Source of the DNA: an uncultured Duganella sp.
GTDB lineage: Bacteria; Pseudomonadota; Gammaproteobacteria; Burkholderiales; Burkholderiaceae
Assembly: GCA_946482635.1 (NCBI GenBank)
Contig: CAMLSG010000029.1
Coordinates: 1-33,472, forward strand
Length of the DNA stretch: 33,472 nt
Direction: 5' to 3'
Shown: in pieces, positions 1 through 7,341 of the stretch
How positions within the stretch are numbered: the stretch's first letter is position 1
Layout of the letters: each line of letters starts with the position of its first letter
Made by a program: the position numbers and the translations under genes
Notes under the pieces: generated by a model
Told to the model about the DNA's origin: nothing
Databases searched by the model: none
The model's input: only the letters and a program-made list of their open reading frames with translations

Positions 1-1178
1 GGGAAATGATCCGCTTCTCGGTCAACATCATGCGCGGCTGCTTCGGCGGCTGCACTTTCTGCTCGATCACCGAGCACGAAGGCCGCATCATCCAGAGCCG
101 TTCCGAGCCGTCCATCCTGCGCGAGATCGAACATATCCGCGACAAGACCAAGGGCTTCACCGGCATCATCTCCGACCTGGGCGGCCCGACCGCGAACATG
201 TACCGCCTGTCCTGCAAGGACAAGTCGATCGAGGAAACCTGCCGCCGCCTGTCCTGCGTCTACCCGTCGATCTGCGTCAACCTGGGCACCGACCACAGCA
301 AGCTGATCCAGCTGTACCGCAAGGCGCGCGAGATCAAGGGCGTGAAGAAGATCCTGATCCAGTCCGGCCTGCGCTACGACCTGGCCGTGCGTTCGCCGGA
401 ATACGTGAAAGAGCTGGTGACCCACCACGTGGGCGGCCTGCTGAAGATCGCGCCCGAGCACACCGAAACCAATGTGCTGAGCAAGATGATGAAGCCGGGC
501 ATCGGCGCCTACGACGAATTCAAGGCGATGTTCGAGAAGTACTCGCTGGAGGCAGGCAAGAAGCAGTACCTGATCCCTTACTTCATCGCCGCCCACCCGG
601 GCACGACGGACGAGGACATGCTGAACCTGGCCCTGTGGCTGAAGAAGAACAACTTCCGCCTCGACCAGGTGCAGACCTTCATGCCGACCCCAATGGCGAT
701 GGCATCGGCCATGTACCACTCGCGCAAGAATCCGCTGCACAAGGTCACCGAGAATTCGGAAAACGTGGAAACCCCGCGCACGCTGAAGCAGCGCCAGGCG
801 CACAAGGCCTTCCTGCGCTACTACGATCCGAAGAACTGGCCGATCCTGCGCGAAACCCTGCGCCGCATGGGGCGTGGCGACCTGATCGGCGATGGCGAAC
901 GCCACCTGATCCCGCCATACCGCGTCGGCGAAGAGAACTTCAAGGCTTCGTCCGGCAAGCGCGCCATGCCGATGCTGGCTCCGGGCCAGCAGAAGCGCGG
1001 CGCCGGCCTGCCTCCACCGGCCCACGTTGGCCGCGGCGGCAAGCCGAATGCGCTGACAGGTTCGATGACGGCGCGCGCCACGGTGGAAACCAAGGCCCGT
1101 CCATCCATCCTCGACACTATCAAAGTCAAACCCAAGGCCGCCCCGGCCAAGACTGGCGGCCGCCCGGGCCGTAAGTAA
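1..1178 (+). CDS. ygiQ: YgiQ family radical SAM protein, C-terminal part (5' end outside window)
   Basis: The reading frame is open from the first bases of the window (codons in phase with base 3), so the gene starts upstream and only about its last 390 residues are seen. It carries the radical SAM cluster motif CFGGCTFC (CxxxCxxC, bases 39-62) that binds a 4Fe-4S cluster and S-adenosylmethionine, followed by conserved YgiQ sequence such as [16 protein letters not shown] and PYFIAAHPG. Full-length YgiQ proteins are roughly 700 residues. The C-terminal tail is basic and rich in Gly, Pro and Lys, as is common in this family. The biochemical substrate of YgiQ is not established, so I give no reaction. 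The family call is firm. Confidence 0.93.
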   Translation, partial: EMIRFSVNIMRGCFGGCTFCSITEHEGRIIQSRSEPSILREIEHIRDKTKGFTGIISDLGGPTANMYRLSCKDKSIEETCRRLSCVYPSICVNLGTDHSKLIQLYRKAREIKGVKKILIQSGLRYDLAVRSPEYVKELVTHHVGGLLKIAPEHTETNVLSKMMKPGIGAYDEFKAMFEKYSLEAGKKQYLIPYFIAAHPGTTDEDMLNLALWLKKNNFRLDQVQTFMPTPMAMASAMYHSRKNPLHKVTENSENVETPRTLKQRQAHKAFLRYYDPKNWPILRETLRRMGRGDLIGDGERHLIPPYRVGEENFKASSGKRAMPMLAPGQQKRGAGLPPPAHVGRGGKPNALTGSMTARATVETKARPSILDTIKVKPKAAPAKTGGRPGRK

Positions 1179-1196
1179 AACGCTAACCGGCTATCA

Positions 1197-1228
1197 CCTG
1201 CTGCAATTCCATAGGATTTTGCAGCAGG
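1197..1228. terminator. Strong hairpin downstream of ygiQ, possible terminator
   Basis: CCTGCTGCAA (1197-1206) and TTGCAGCAGG (1219-1228) are perfect inverted repeats. The loop contains a nested TCC/GGA, so almost the whole 32 bases can fold, with one U-U mismatch. It lies 18 bases after the ygiQ stop. No T-run follows on either strand, so it may be a 3'-end stabilising or Rho-linked structure rather than a classical intrinsic terminator. Confidence 0.5.
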
Positions 1229-1266
1229 AATGCCACACTTCGGCGCGCCGCCTTCGGCGAAGCGGA

Positions 1267-1272
1267 TACAAT
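1267..1272 (+). promoter_or_regulatory. Candidate -10 box for the NMT1-PAS-GGDEF-EAL gene
   Basis: TACAAT matches the sigma-70 -10 consensus at five of six positions and lies 41 bases before the preferred GTG start. No good -35 box is visible 16-18 bases upstream, so the call is tentative. Confidence 0.35.
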
Positions 1273-1312
1273 CGGCTTGTAGACTCTGCCAACTTTGTAT
1301 CCGGACGATAAC

Positions 1313-4102
1313 GTGCCCCAATTCCTGGCTGGCCTGTTCATATTTCTGTTGCTGTCGACACCTGCTCCCTGGGTGCAGGCGCAGGAACGCGTCACGCTGC
1401 AACTGAAGCACAGCCACCAGTTCCAGTTCGCCGGCTATTACGCCGCGCTGGAAAAGGGCTACTACCGCGATGCCGGCCTGGACGTGCAAATCCTCGAGGG
1501 CAGCGACGGCAATGAGCCGGAGCGCGCCGTGCTTGATGGCCGCGCCCAGTACGGTGTTGGCAGCAGCAGCCTGCTGCTGGCACGCATGTCCGGCAAGCCG
1601 CTGGTGGTGCTGGCGGTGGTGTTCCAGCATTCCCCCTATGCCCTGGCGATGCGCCAGACCGGCCCGGCGCCGGACATCCGCAGCATTGTGGGCAAGCGCG
1701 TGATGATCGGTTCCCTGACCGATGAACTGACCCAGGCCGACGAAGTCATGGCCTACCTGAAAAAGGAAGGCATCGACACCAGCCAGCTGGTGCGGGTCGA
1801 GCACAGCTTCAACCCGGACGACCTGGTCAAAGGCAAGATCGACGCCATGTCGATCTTCGTCAGCAACGAGCCCGATTACCTCGACCGTCTCGGATTCCCC
1901 TACGATATCTACAGCCCGCGCGCCGCCGGCATCGACTTCTACGGCGACAACCTGTTCACCAGCGAAGCGGAAATCAAGAACCACCCGGACCGCGTACGTG
2001 CCTTCCGCGCCGCCAGCATGCGCGGCTGGCAGTACGCCATGAGCCACCAGGAAGAAATCGTCGACCTGATCCTCAACAAGTATTCGCGCCAGCACGACCG
2101 CATGCACCTGCTGTACGAAGCGCGCCAGATGGTGCCGCTGGTGCAGCCGGTGCTGGTGGAGATCGGCTACATGAACCCGGACCGCTGGCAGCACATCGCC
2201 GACATCTATACGGATCTTGGCATGCTGCCGAAGGGCGCCACCTGGACCGGGTTCCTGTACAACACCGATCCCGGCTCCGACCTGACCTGGCTGTACCGCG
2301 TGCTGGGCGTGGCCGCGGGCCTGCTGGTGCTGGGCGCCGTGATCCACTTCTCGCTGCTGACGCGCGAACGTACGCGTGCCGAGGAAACCATCCGCAAAGG
2401 CGAGCAGCGCTTCCGCACCATGTTCGAAGCGGCGCCGATGGGCATTGCCCTGATCGATTCAAGCGGCGGCCAGTTCCGCGACGTCAATCCGCGTTTCGCC
2501 GAGATTGCGGGACGCTCGGCGCAGGAAATGCGCCACAGCCGCTGGCTGGAAATCTGCCACCCGGACGACGTGGCGCCGGAGCAGGAAAAGATGGCGCAGC
2601 TGGCGGCGCAGCAGATTGCCGGCTTCAAGATGGAAACACGCCTGGTGCGTCCCGACGGCCGCATCGTGTGGGTGGAAGTATCGATCAACGCAGTCGGCAC
2701 GGAAAGCCAGCCGCACCACCTGTGCATGATCGAAGACATCACCGAGAAAAAGGAAACCGAGGCCCTGATCTGGCAGCAGGCCAACTTCGATACGCTGACG
2801 CAGTTGCCGAACCGGCGCATGTTCCTTGACCGCCTGCAGCACGATATTTTGAAGTCCCGCCGCGACGGCACCCGCATCGCCATCCTGTTCATCGACCTTG
2901 ACCACTTCAAGGAAGTCAACGACACCCTGGGCCATCACCAGGGCGACGTGTTGTTGGTGGAAGCGGCGCGCCGCATTGGCGCCTGCGTGCGCCAGTCGGA
3001 TACGGTGTCGCGCCTGGGCGGCGATGAATTCACCGTGATCCTGCCCGAGCTGTCGGAAGTGGACCGGGTGGAGGATATCGCCCAGCACATAATCGACAGC
3101 TTGCGCATGCCGTTCCAGCTCGGACAGGAACAAGCCTTCGTCTCGGCCTCGATCGGCATCACGATCTACCCGGACGATGCCGGCAATATGGAAGACTTGC
3201 TGAAGCACGCAGACCAGGCCATGTATGCCGCCAAGGGCGCAGGCCGCAACCGCTTCAGCTACTTCACGCCGGCCCTGCAGGTCGCGGCCTTGAATCGCAT
3301 GCGCCTGACCAACGACTTGCGCGGCGCGCTGAAGGGCAATCAGCTCAAGCTGTACTTCCAGCCTATCGTGCACCTCCCGACCGGCAAGATCCACAAGGCC
3401 GAAGCACTGATTCGCTGGGAACATCCGCAGCGCGGCATGGTCAGCCCGCTGGAGTTCATCCCGCTCGCCGAATCGAGCGGCCTGATCGTCGACATTGGTG
3501 AATGGGTGTTCCGCGAGTCGGCGCAGTGGGTCAAGCGCTGGCGCGAGGAAGTGCACCCCGGCTTCCAGGTCAGCCTGAACCAGTCACCAATGGAATTCCA
3601 GCGCGAACGCGCCACCTATGCCGACTGGCTGGCTTACCTGCAGCAGCTCGGCGTGCCGGGTGAAAGCATCGTGGTGGAAATCACGGAAGGTCTGCTACTG
3701 GACGCCAACACCAGCGTCACCGACAAGCTGCTGCAACTGCGCGATGCCGGCATCCAGGTCGCGCTGGACGATTTCGGCACTGGCTACTCCTCGCTGTCCT
3801 ACCTGAAGAAATTCGACATCGATTACCTGAAGATCGACCGCAGCTTCACCCGTAATCTCGCTCCGGATTCAAGCGACATGGCCTTGTCCGACGCGATCAT
3901 CGTGATGGCGCACAAGCTTGGCTTGAACGTGATTGCCGAAGGCGTGGAAACCATCGAGCAGCGCGACCTGCTGGCCGGTGCCGGATGCGACTACGGCCAG
4001 GGCTACCTGTTCGCCCGTCCCCTGCCCGCCGCCGACTTCGACGCGATGCTGCACCAGCAAACCACTCCCACCGCGCCAACCCCGCAAGCCACTGCCGCAT
4101 AA
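1313..4102 (+). CDS. Membrane-bound c-di-GMP enzyme: NMT1-like sensor, PAS, GGDEF, EAL
   Basis: I chose the GTG at 1313 because it begins a clean signal peptide (PQFLAGLFIFLLL ending near VQAQ); an in-frame TTG at 1295 adds six residues. The product is about 929 residues. Residues 25-240 resemble NMT1/THI5-type periplasmic solute-binding proteins (QFQFAGYYAALEKGYY). A transmembrane helix lies near 325-348, then a short linker and a PAS domain (about 366-480). The GGDEF domain has an intact GGDEF motif (569-573) and an RxxD inhibitory site (RQSD) five residues before it. The EAL domain has EAL (697-699), VSLNQSP, EITE, DDFGTG, KIDRSF and EGVET, so both synthesis and hydrolysis of cyclic di-GMP look possible. 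The likely arrangement is a periplasmic ligand sensor controlling cytoplasmic turnover. The ligand is unknown; resemblance to pyrimidine-binding proteins is only a family hint. Confidence 0.9.
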   Translation: MPQFLAGLFIFLLLSTPAPWVQAQERVTLQLKHSHQFQFAGYYAALEKGYYRDAGLDVQILEGSDGNEPERAVLDGRAQYGVGSSSLLLARMSGKPLVVLAVVFQHSPYALAMRQTGPAPDIRSIVGKRVMIGSLTDELTQADEVMAYLKKEGIDTSQLVRVEHSFNPDDLVKGKIDAMSIFVSNEPDYLDRLGFPYDIYSPRAAGIDFYGDNLFTSEAEIKNHPDRVRAFRAASMRGWQYAMSHQEEIVDLILNKYSRQHDRMHLLYEARQMVPLVQPVLVEIGYMNPDRWQHIADIYTDLGMLPKGATWTGFLYNTDPGSDLTWLYRVLGVAAGLLVLGAVIHFSLLTRERTRAEETIRKGEQRFRTMFEAAPMGIALIDSSGGQFRDVNPRFAEIAGRSAQEMRHSRWLEICHPDDVAPEQEKMAQLAAQQIAGFKMETRLVRPDGRIVWVEVSINAVGTESQPHHLCMIEDITEKKETEALIWQQANFDTLTQLPNRRMFLDRLQHDILKSRRDGTRIAILFIDLDHFKEVNDTLGHHQGDVLLVEAARRIGACVRQSDTVSRLGGDEFTVILPELSEVDRVEDIAQHIIDSLRMPFQLGQEQAFVSASIGITIYPDDAGNMEDLLKHADQAMYAAKGAGRNRFSYFTPALQVAALNRMRLTNDLRGALKGNQLKLYFQPIVHLPTGKIHKAEALIRWEHPQRGMVSPLEFIPLAESSGLIVDIGEWVFRESAQWVKRWREEVHPGFQVSLNQSPMEFQRERATYADWLAYLQQLGVPGESIVVEITEGLLLDANTSVTDKLLQLRDAGIQVALDDFGTGYSSLSYLKKFDIDYLKIDRSFTRNLAPDSSDMALSDAIIVMAHKLGLNVIAEGVETIEQRDLLAGAGCDYGQGYLFARPLPAADFDAMLHQQTTPTAPTPQATAA

Positions 4103-4107
4103 AACCA

Positions 4108-4116
4108 TGCTAGACT
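4108..4116 (+). promoter_or_regulatory. Extended -10 promoter for rtcB
   Basis: TGCTAGACT is an extended -10 element (TGn followed by TAGACT, four of six matches to TATAAT). It would start transcription near 4122-4124 and produce a leader of about 80 bases containing the folded element at 4143-4203. No good -35 is visible, which is usual for extended -10 promoters. Confidence 0.5.
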
Positions 4117-4142
4117 AGCGCCGTTTTTCCTTCCTTGAATGC

Positions 4143-4203
4143 GCTGCTGCAAGAGAGGACGTCTACCGCGAATTTCGCGGGTTCTCATTACGTCCGTAGC
4201 AGC
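4143..4203 (+). ncRNA. Highly base-paired leader RNA element in front of rtcB
   Basis: Three nested helices can be drawn. P1 pairs GCTGCTGC (4143-4150) with GTAGCAGC (4196-4203), eight pairs with one G-U. P2 pairs GGACGT (4157-4162) with ACGTCC (4190-4195). P3 pairs CCGCG (4166-4170) with CGCGG (4176-4180). P1 and P2 are continuous on the 3' side and separated by the six-base purine bulge AAGAGA (4151-4156) on the 5' side. GAGA in that bulge is complementary to TCTC (4183-4186) in the inner loop, so a pseudoknot or a switch to an alternative fold is possible. P1 ends one base before the rtcB ATG, where a ribosome binding site would normally lie. The only Shine-Dalgarno-like sequence (AGAGAGGA) is inside the element. 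I do not recognise it as a named RNA family. Confidence 0.55.
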
Positions 4204-4204
4204 C

Positions 4205-5605
4205 ATGAACAATTACACTCGAATTCAACGGGCCTTTGCCCGTTCCGGCATCATCGTCCATTATCGCGATGGTGTGTACCAAATCCATAATGAAAAAGCC
4301 CAGGCGCAGATCCTTTTGCCAGCCAGCCTTCCATTGGAAGAAAAGGCCGTGCGCCAGTTGCTTGAATTCGCCTCTGTGCGAAGTCACGACGATGAGCGCG
4401 GCGTTTGCAGGGCTTGCGCCACACCCGATTTTCACCCCGGTTCAATCGCACCGGTGGGTAGTGTCGTTGCAACCGACAGCGATTTCGTTATTCCGGCCGC
4501 TATCGGGACCGACATCAACTGCGGAATGCGCCTCCTCACCACAGGGCGTACGCTGCAGCAGCTCGCACCGCACAAGGAGCGGTTGATACAGCGGCTGACG
4601 CGCAGCCTGCTCGACAACGGTCGTGACGTGCCGGCGAGCACCGCAGCCTTCCGCGCCCTGTTTGACCTTGGTCCTGAAGCCTTCCTGCACGAGATTCCCC
4701 GCCAGGGATTGTGGAGCGAAATGGATCACGGCCGCCTGCAGGATGAACTGACACGCTGCGTTGGGCTGCACAACTTTGGCGGCTCCGCAAGGCATGCGCC
4801 GGAGGCTTTTACTGGCCGCCGACACGCGATATTCCGCGATCCGAATCTTGGAACGCCTGGCGGAGGCAACCACTTCGTCGAGTTGCAGGTTGTAGAAGAG
4901 GTGCTGGACCGTCATGCGGCGTATCGCGCCGGCCTCAAAGTTGGCGACGTAGTTGCGATGATTCATAGCGGTTCGCGGGATCTTGGATTCTTTGTAGGCC
5001 AGGCATGGATGGACCGGGCCCGGGCCGAATGGCCCGCCGGCGTGCGGCATCCCGAAAGCAGTCTGTATGGCCTTTCGGGGCCGCTGGCATCGGAATATCT
5101 TGAGGCAATGGGCGTGGCAGCGCGCTATGCCTGGGCCAATCGCCTGGTGCTGGCGGAGCTGGTTCGAAAGGACCTGGAAGCAACCGTCGGGGCGTCCGCA
5201 TCGCGGCTGGTTGTCGATGTGCCGCACAATGTCGTCCTGGCCGAACAGGGAATGAATATCCACCGCAAAGGCGCGACGCCTGCACATGATGGCCAGTTTG
5301 CGTTGATTCCCGGTTCCATGGGCGACAGCTCATTCCTCGCCACCGGCCTGGGCCATGCCGACTGGTTATGGTCTTGCAGCCACGGTGCGGGGCGGCGCCT
5401 GCGCAGGCAGGAAACGCGCGCGATGCGCCCAACGGCCGCTGTTGGTGAGCAGTCGTGGCAGTGCGTGACCCTGCGCGAAGAACGTCGCATCGAAGAAGCG
5501 CCGAGCGCCTACAAGCCAATAGGCCCGGTGATCACCGCGCAGGAGGAGGCCGGTCTGATCCAGGCAGTGGCCAGGTTCCGTCCCTGGGTCACGTTCAAAG
5601 CATGA
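4205..5605 (+). CDS. rtcB: RtcB family RNA ligase
   Basis: The protein (466 residues from this ATG) is an RtcB ligase, which joins RNA 2',3'-cyclic phosphate or 3'-phosphate ends to 5'-hydroxyl ends using GTP and manganese. All key elements are visible: GTDINCGM with metal ligands D103 and C106, GGGNHFVE, the IHSGSR histidine, VPHNV, and CSHGAGR with the histidine that is guanylylated (H393). It ends with the family motif EAPSAYKPI. It is longer than E. coli RtcB (408 residues), with about 25 extra residues near the N-terminus and other insertions. An in-frame ATG at 4139 would add 22 residues, but they would be translated from the folded leader and have no ribosome binding site, so I prefer 4205. 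No rtcA, rtcR, archease or prfH gene is adjacent. Confidence 0.93.
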   Translation: MNNYTRIQRAFARSGIIVHYRDGVYQIHNEKAQAQILLPASLPLEEKAVRQLLEFASVRSHDDERGVCRACATPDFHPGSIAPVGSVVATDSDFVIPAAIGTDINCGMRLLTTGRTLQQLAPHKERLIQRLTRSLLDNGRDVPASTAAFRALFDLGPEAFLHEIPRQGLWSEMDHGRLQDELTRCVGLHNFGGSARHAPEAFTGRRHAIFRDPNLGTPGGGNHFVELQVVEEVLDRHAAYRAGLKVGDVVAMIHSGSRDLGFFVGQAWMDRARAEWPAGVRHPESSLYGLSGPLASEYLEAMGVAARYAWANRLVLAELVRKDLEATVGASASRLVVDVPHNVVLAEQGMNIHRKGATPAHDGQFALIPGSMGDSSFLATGLGHADWLWSCSHGAGRRLRRQETRAMRPTAAVGEQSWQCVTLREERRIEEAPSAYKPIGPVITAQEEAGLIQAVARFRPWVTFKA

Positions 5606-5619
5606 CGTTTGGGGTGTTC

Positions 5620-5662
5620 TTGACCCAGGTCAAAGTCAAGCGGCCTTGTGAAAACCTATAGT
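5620..5662 (+). promoter_or_regulatory. FNR/DNR-type box and -10 element before the oleate hydratase gene
   Basis: TTGACCCAGGTCAA (5620-5633) is a perfect palindrome of the CRP/FNR superfamily form TTGAC-N4-GTCAA. TATAGT (5657-5662) is a five-of-six -10 box. The predicted start near 5669 puts the palindrome centre at about -42, the spacing of class II activation by FNR-type regulators. Which member binds (FNR/ANR, or a nitric-oxide sensing DNR) cannot be told from the site. Confidence 0.65.
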
Positions 5663-5688
5663 TACTCTCGAACCAACCAAGGAGTAAC
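5661..5688. repeat. Inverted repeat spanning the oleate hydratase start region
   Basis: GTTACTC (5661-5667) and GAGTAAC (5682-5688) are perfect inverted repeats 14 bases apart. The right arm overlaps the ribosome binding site AAGGAG (5679-5684). If transcription starts near 5669 the left arm is not in the mRNA, so a DNA operator is more likely than an RNA hairpin. Confidence 0.4.
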
Positions 5689-5691
5689 GAA

Positions 5692-7260
5692 ATGGGAAAA
5701 GAAAAACAAGTGTATATGGCCGGCGCCGGCATCGGTAACCTGGCGGCGGCGGCTTTCTTGATCCGCGATGGAAAAATGCGCGGTGACCAGATTCATATTT
5801 ACGAATCGCTGGGTTTGGCGGGCGGCAGCCTGGATGGTGCGGGCAATGCGAAGGATGGTTACCGCCTGCGCGGTGGCCGCATGCTGACGACCGATAACTA
5901 CGAATGCACCTGGGACCTGTTCGCGTCGATCCCGTCGCTGGTCCACCCTGGACAGTCGGTGCTCGATGAGACGCTGGCATTCAACGAACTGCATAAGTCG
6001 CACTCCCAGGCGCGCCTGGTCGACCGCAATCGCCACAAGGTGGACGTGACTTCGATGGGCTTCAGCCTGCGCGACAGGATGGAGCTGCTCAAGCTGCACG
6101 AAGCGGATGAAGCGGCGTTGGGCAATTCCCCTATCACCGATCACCTGTCGCCGGCATTTTTCGAAACGCCGTTCTGGTACATGTGGGCCACCACCTTCGC
6201 CTTCCAGCCGTGGCACAGCGCGGTGGAGTTCAAGCGCTACCTGCATCGCTTCATGAAGGAGTTCTCACGCATCGAAACGCTGGCCGGGGTCAAACGCACC
6301 GTGTACAACCAGTACGACTCGCTGGTCCGTCCACTGCAGGCATGGCTGGCGCAGCAGGGCGTTTGTATTGAAACCGGCTGCACCGTCACTGACATCAAGC
6401 TGGAAGACGGCAAGGACGAACTGGTGGTGCATGCGATCGAGCTCGAACGCGACGGACAGCGCGAACTGCTTCCGGTTACGCCTGACGACCTGGTGTTCTT
6501 CCAGAACGGCTCGATGACGGACGCCTCCAGTTTCGGCAGCATGGATTCTGCGCCTCCGCGTCTTGACCGCTACCAGAGCGGCGGCTGGAAGCTGTGGGAG
6601 CGCCTGGCGGAAGGCAGGCCGGAGCTTGGCAATCCAGCTGCGTTCAACCGCAATATCCAGCAATCGTGGTGGGAATCGTTCACGGTCACACTGCATGACT
6701 CCATCTTTTTCGACCAGATGCAGGCCTTCAGCGGCAACGTTGCCGGTACAGGCGGCCTGGTGACCTTCAAGGATTCCAACTGGTTGATGTCGGTCGTGCT
6801 GGCGCACCAACCGCACTTCGCTGATCAACCGGCTGGCGTGAAGGTTTTCTGGGGCTACGCGCTGCATCCGGACCGCGTCGGCAATTTCGTCGCCAAGCCG
6901 ATGGCCAATTGCACCGGCGAAGAGATTTTGCGCGAACTGGCAGGACACCTGAACTTCGAACCTGAAGTCTTCGCCCAGGCCAACTGCATTCCTTGCCGCA
7001 TGCCCTACATCACCAGCATGTTCATGCCGCGCCATTACAGCGACCGGCCATTGCCGGTGCCAATCGGCTCGCGCAATCTCGCCCTGGTCAGCCAGTTCGT
7101 CGAAGTGCCGGACGACGTGGTGTTCACGGTCGAGTACTCGGTGCGCGCAGCACAAATGGCGGTCTACCAGCTGCTTGGTATCGAGCGCGAGATCCCGCCT
7201 ATCAAGCGCCACGACAAGACGCTGGAAGTGATGTTGGCCGCGCTGGTCAAGGCAGCCTGA
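5692..7260 (+). CDS. ohyA: Oleate hydratase (MCRA family)
   Basis: The 522-residue product belongs to the FAD-dependent fatty acid hydratase family (formerly myosin-cross-reactive antigen), which adds water to the cis-9 double bond of oleate or similar free fatty acids to give 10-hydroxy fatty acids without oxygen. The N-terminal dinucleotide-binding motif is GAGIGNLAAAAF. Typical family blocks follow: RGGRMLTTDNYECTWDL, FETPFWYMWATTFAFQPWHS, FFQNGSMTDASSFGS and QFVEVPDDVVFTVEYSVR. A strong ribosome binding site (AAGGAG, seven-base spacing) supports the ATG at 5692. Expression probably responds to an FNR-type regulator, given the upstream palindrome. The next gene starts 81 bases downstream behind its own similar box. 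A role in membrane lipid detoxification or adaptation at low oxygen is inference. Confidence 0.95.
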   Translation: MGKEKQVYMAGAGIGNLAAAAFLIRDGKMRGDQIHIYESLGLAGGSLDGAGNAKDGYRLRGGRMLTTDNYECTWDLFASIPSLVHPGQSVLDETLAFNELHKSHSQARLVDRNRHKVDVTSMGFSLRDRMELLKLHEADEAALGNSPITDHLSPAFFETPFWYMWATTFAFQPWHSAVEFKRYLHRFMKEFSRIETLAGVKRTVYNQYDSLVRPLQAWLAQQGVCIETGCTVTDIKLEDGKDELVVHAIELERDGQRELLPVTPDDLVFFQNGSMTDASSFGSMDSAPPRLDRYQSGGWKLWERLAEGRPELGNPAAFNRNIQQSWWESFTVTLHDSIFFDQMQAFSGNVAGTGGLVTFKDSNWLMSVVLAHQPHFADQPAGVKVFWGYALHPDRVGNFVAKPMANCTGEEILRELAGHLNFEPEVFAQANCIPCRMPYITSMFMPRHYSDRPLPVPIGSRNLALVSQFVEVPDDVVFTVEYSVRAAQMAVYQLLGIEREIPPIKRHDKTLEVMLAALVKAA

Positions 7261-7292
7261 TAACGACAAGCGGGCGGCGGATTGGGGAATCC

Positions 7293-7306
7293 TTGACCTG
7301 GCTCAA
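7293..7306 (+). promoter_or_regulatory. Second FNR/DNR-type box, before the ipdC-ubiUVT operon
   Basis: TTGACCTGGCTCAA fits the TTGAC-N4-GTCAA pattern with one mismatch in the right half and shares the unusual TTGAC left half with the box at 5620. Its centre (7299.5) is 42.5 bases before the ATG at 7342. If the activator works at -41.5, transcription would begin at the start codon itself, giving a nearly leaderless message. A weak CAAGAT (7329-7334) is the only -10 candidate. Confidence 0.55.
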
Positions 7307-7341
7307 GGATTTTTCAGTCGCGCCCGCGCAAGATGCCGGCT

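Noticed and set aside
821..2347. A 508-codon minus-strand frame across the end of ygiQ and the start of the sensor gene
   Set aside because: It crosses two well-supported genes and their intergenic region and has no recognisable domain.
4141..4204. Reading the rtcB leader as a tRNA gene
   Set aside because: It contains GGTTC and a GC-rich stem, but no D arm, anticodon arm or seven-base acceptor with the right spacing can be drawn.
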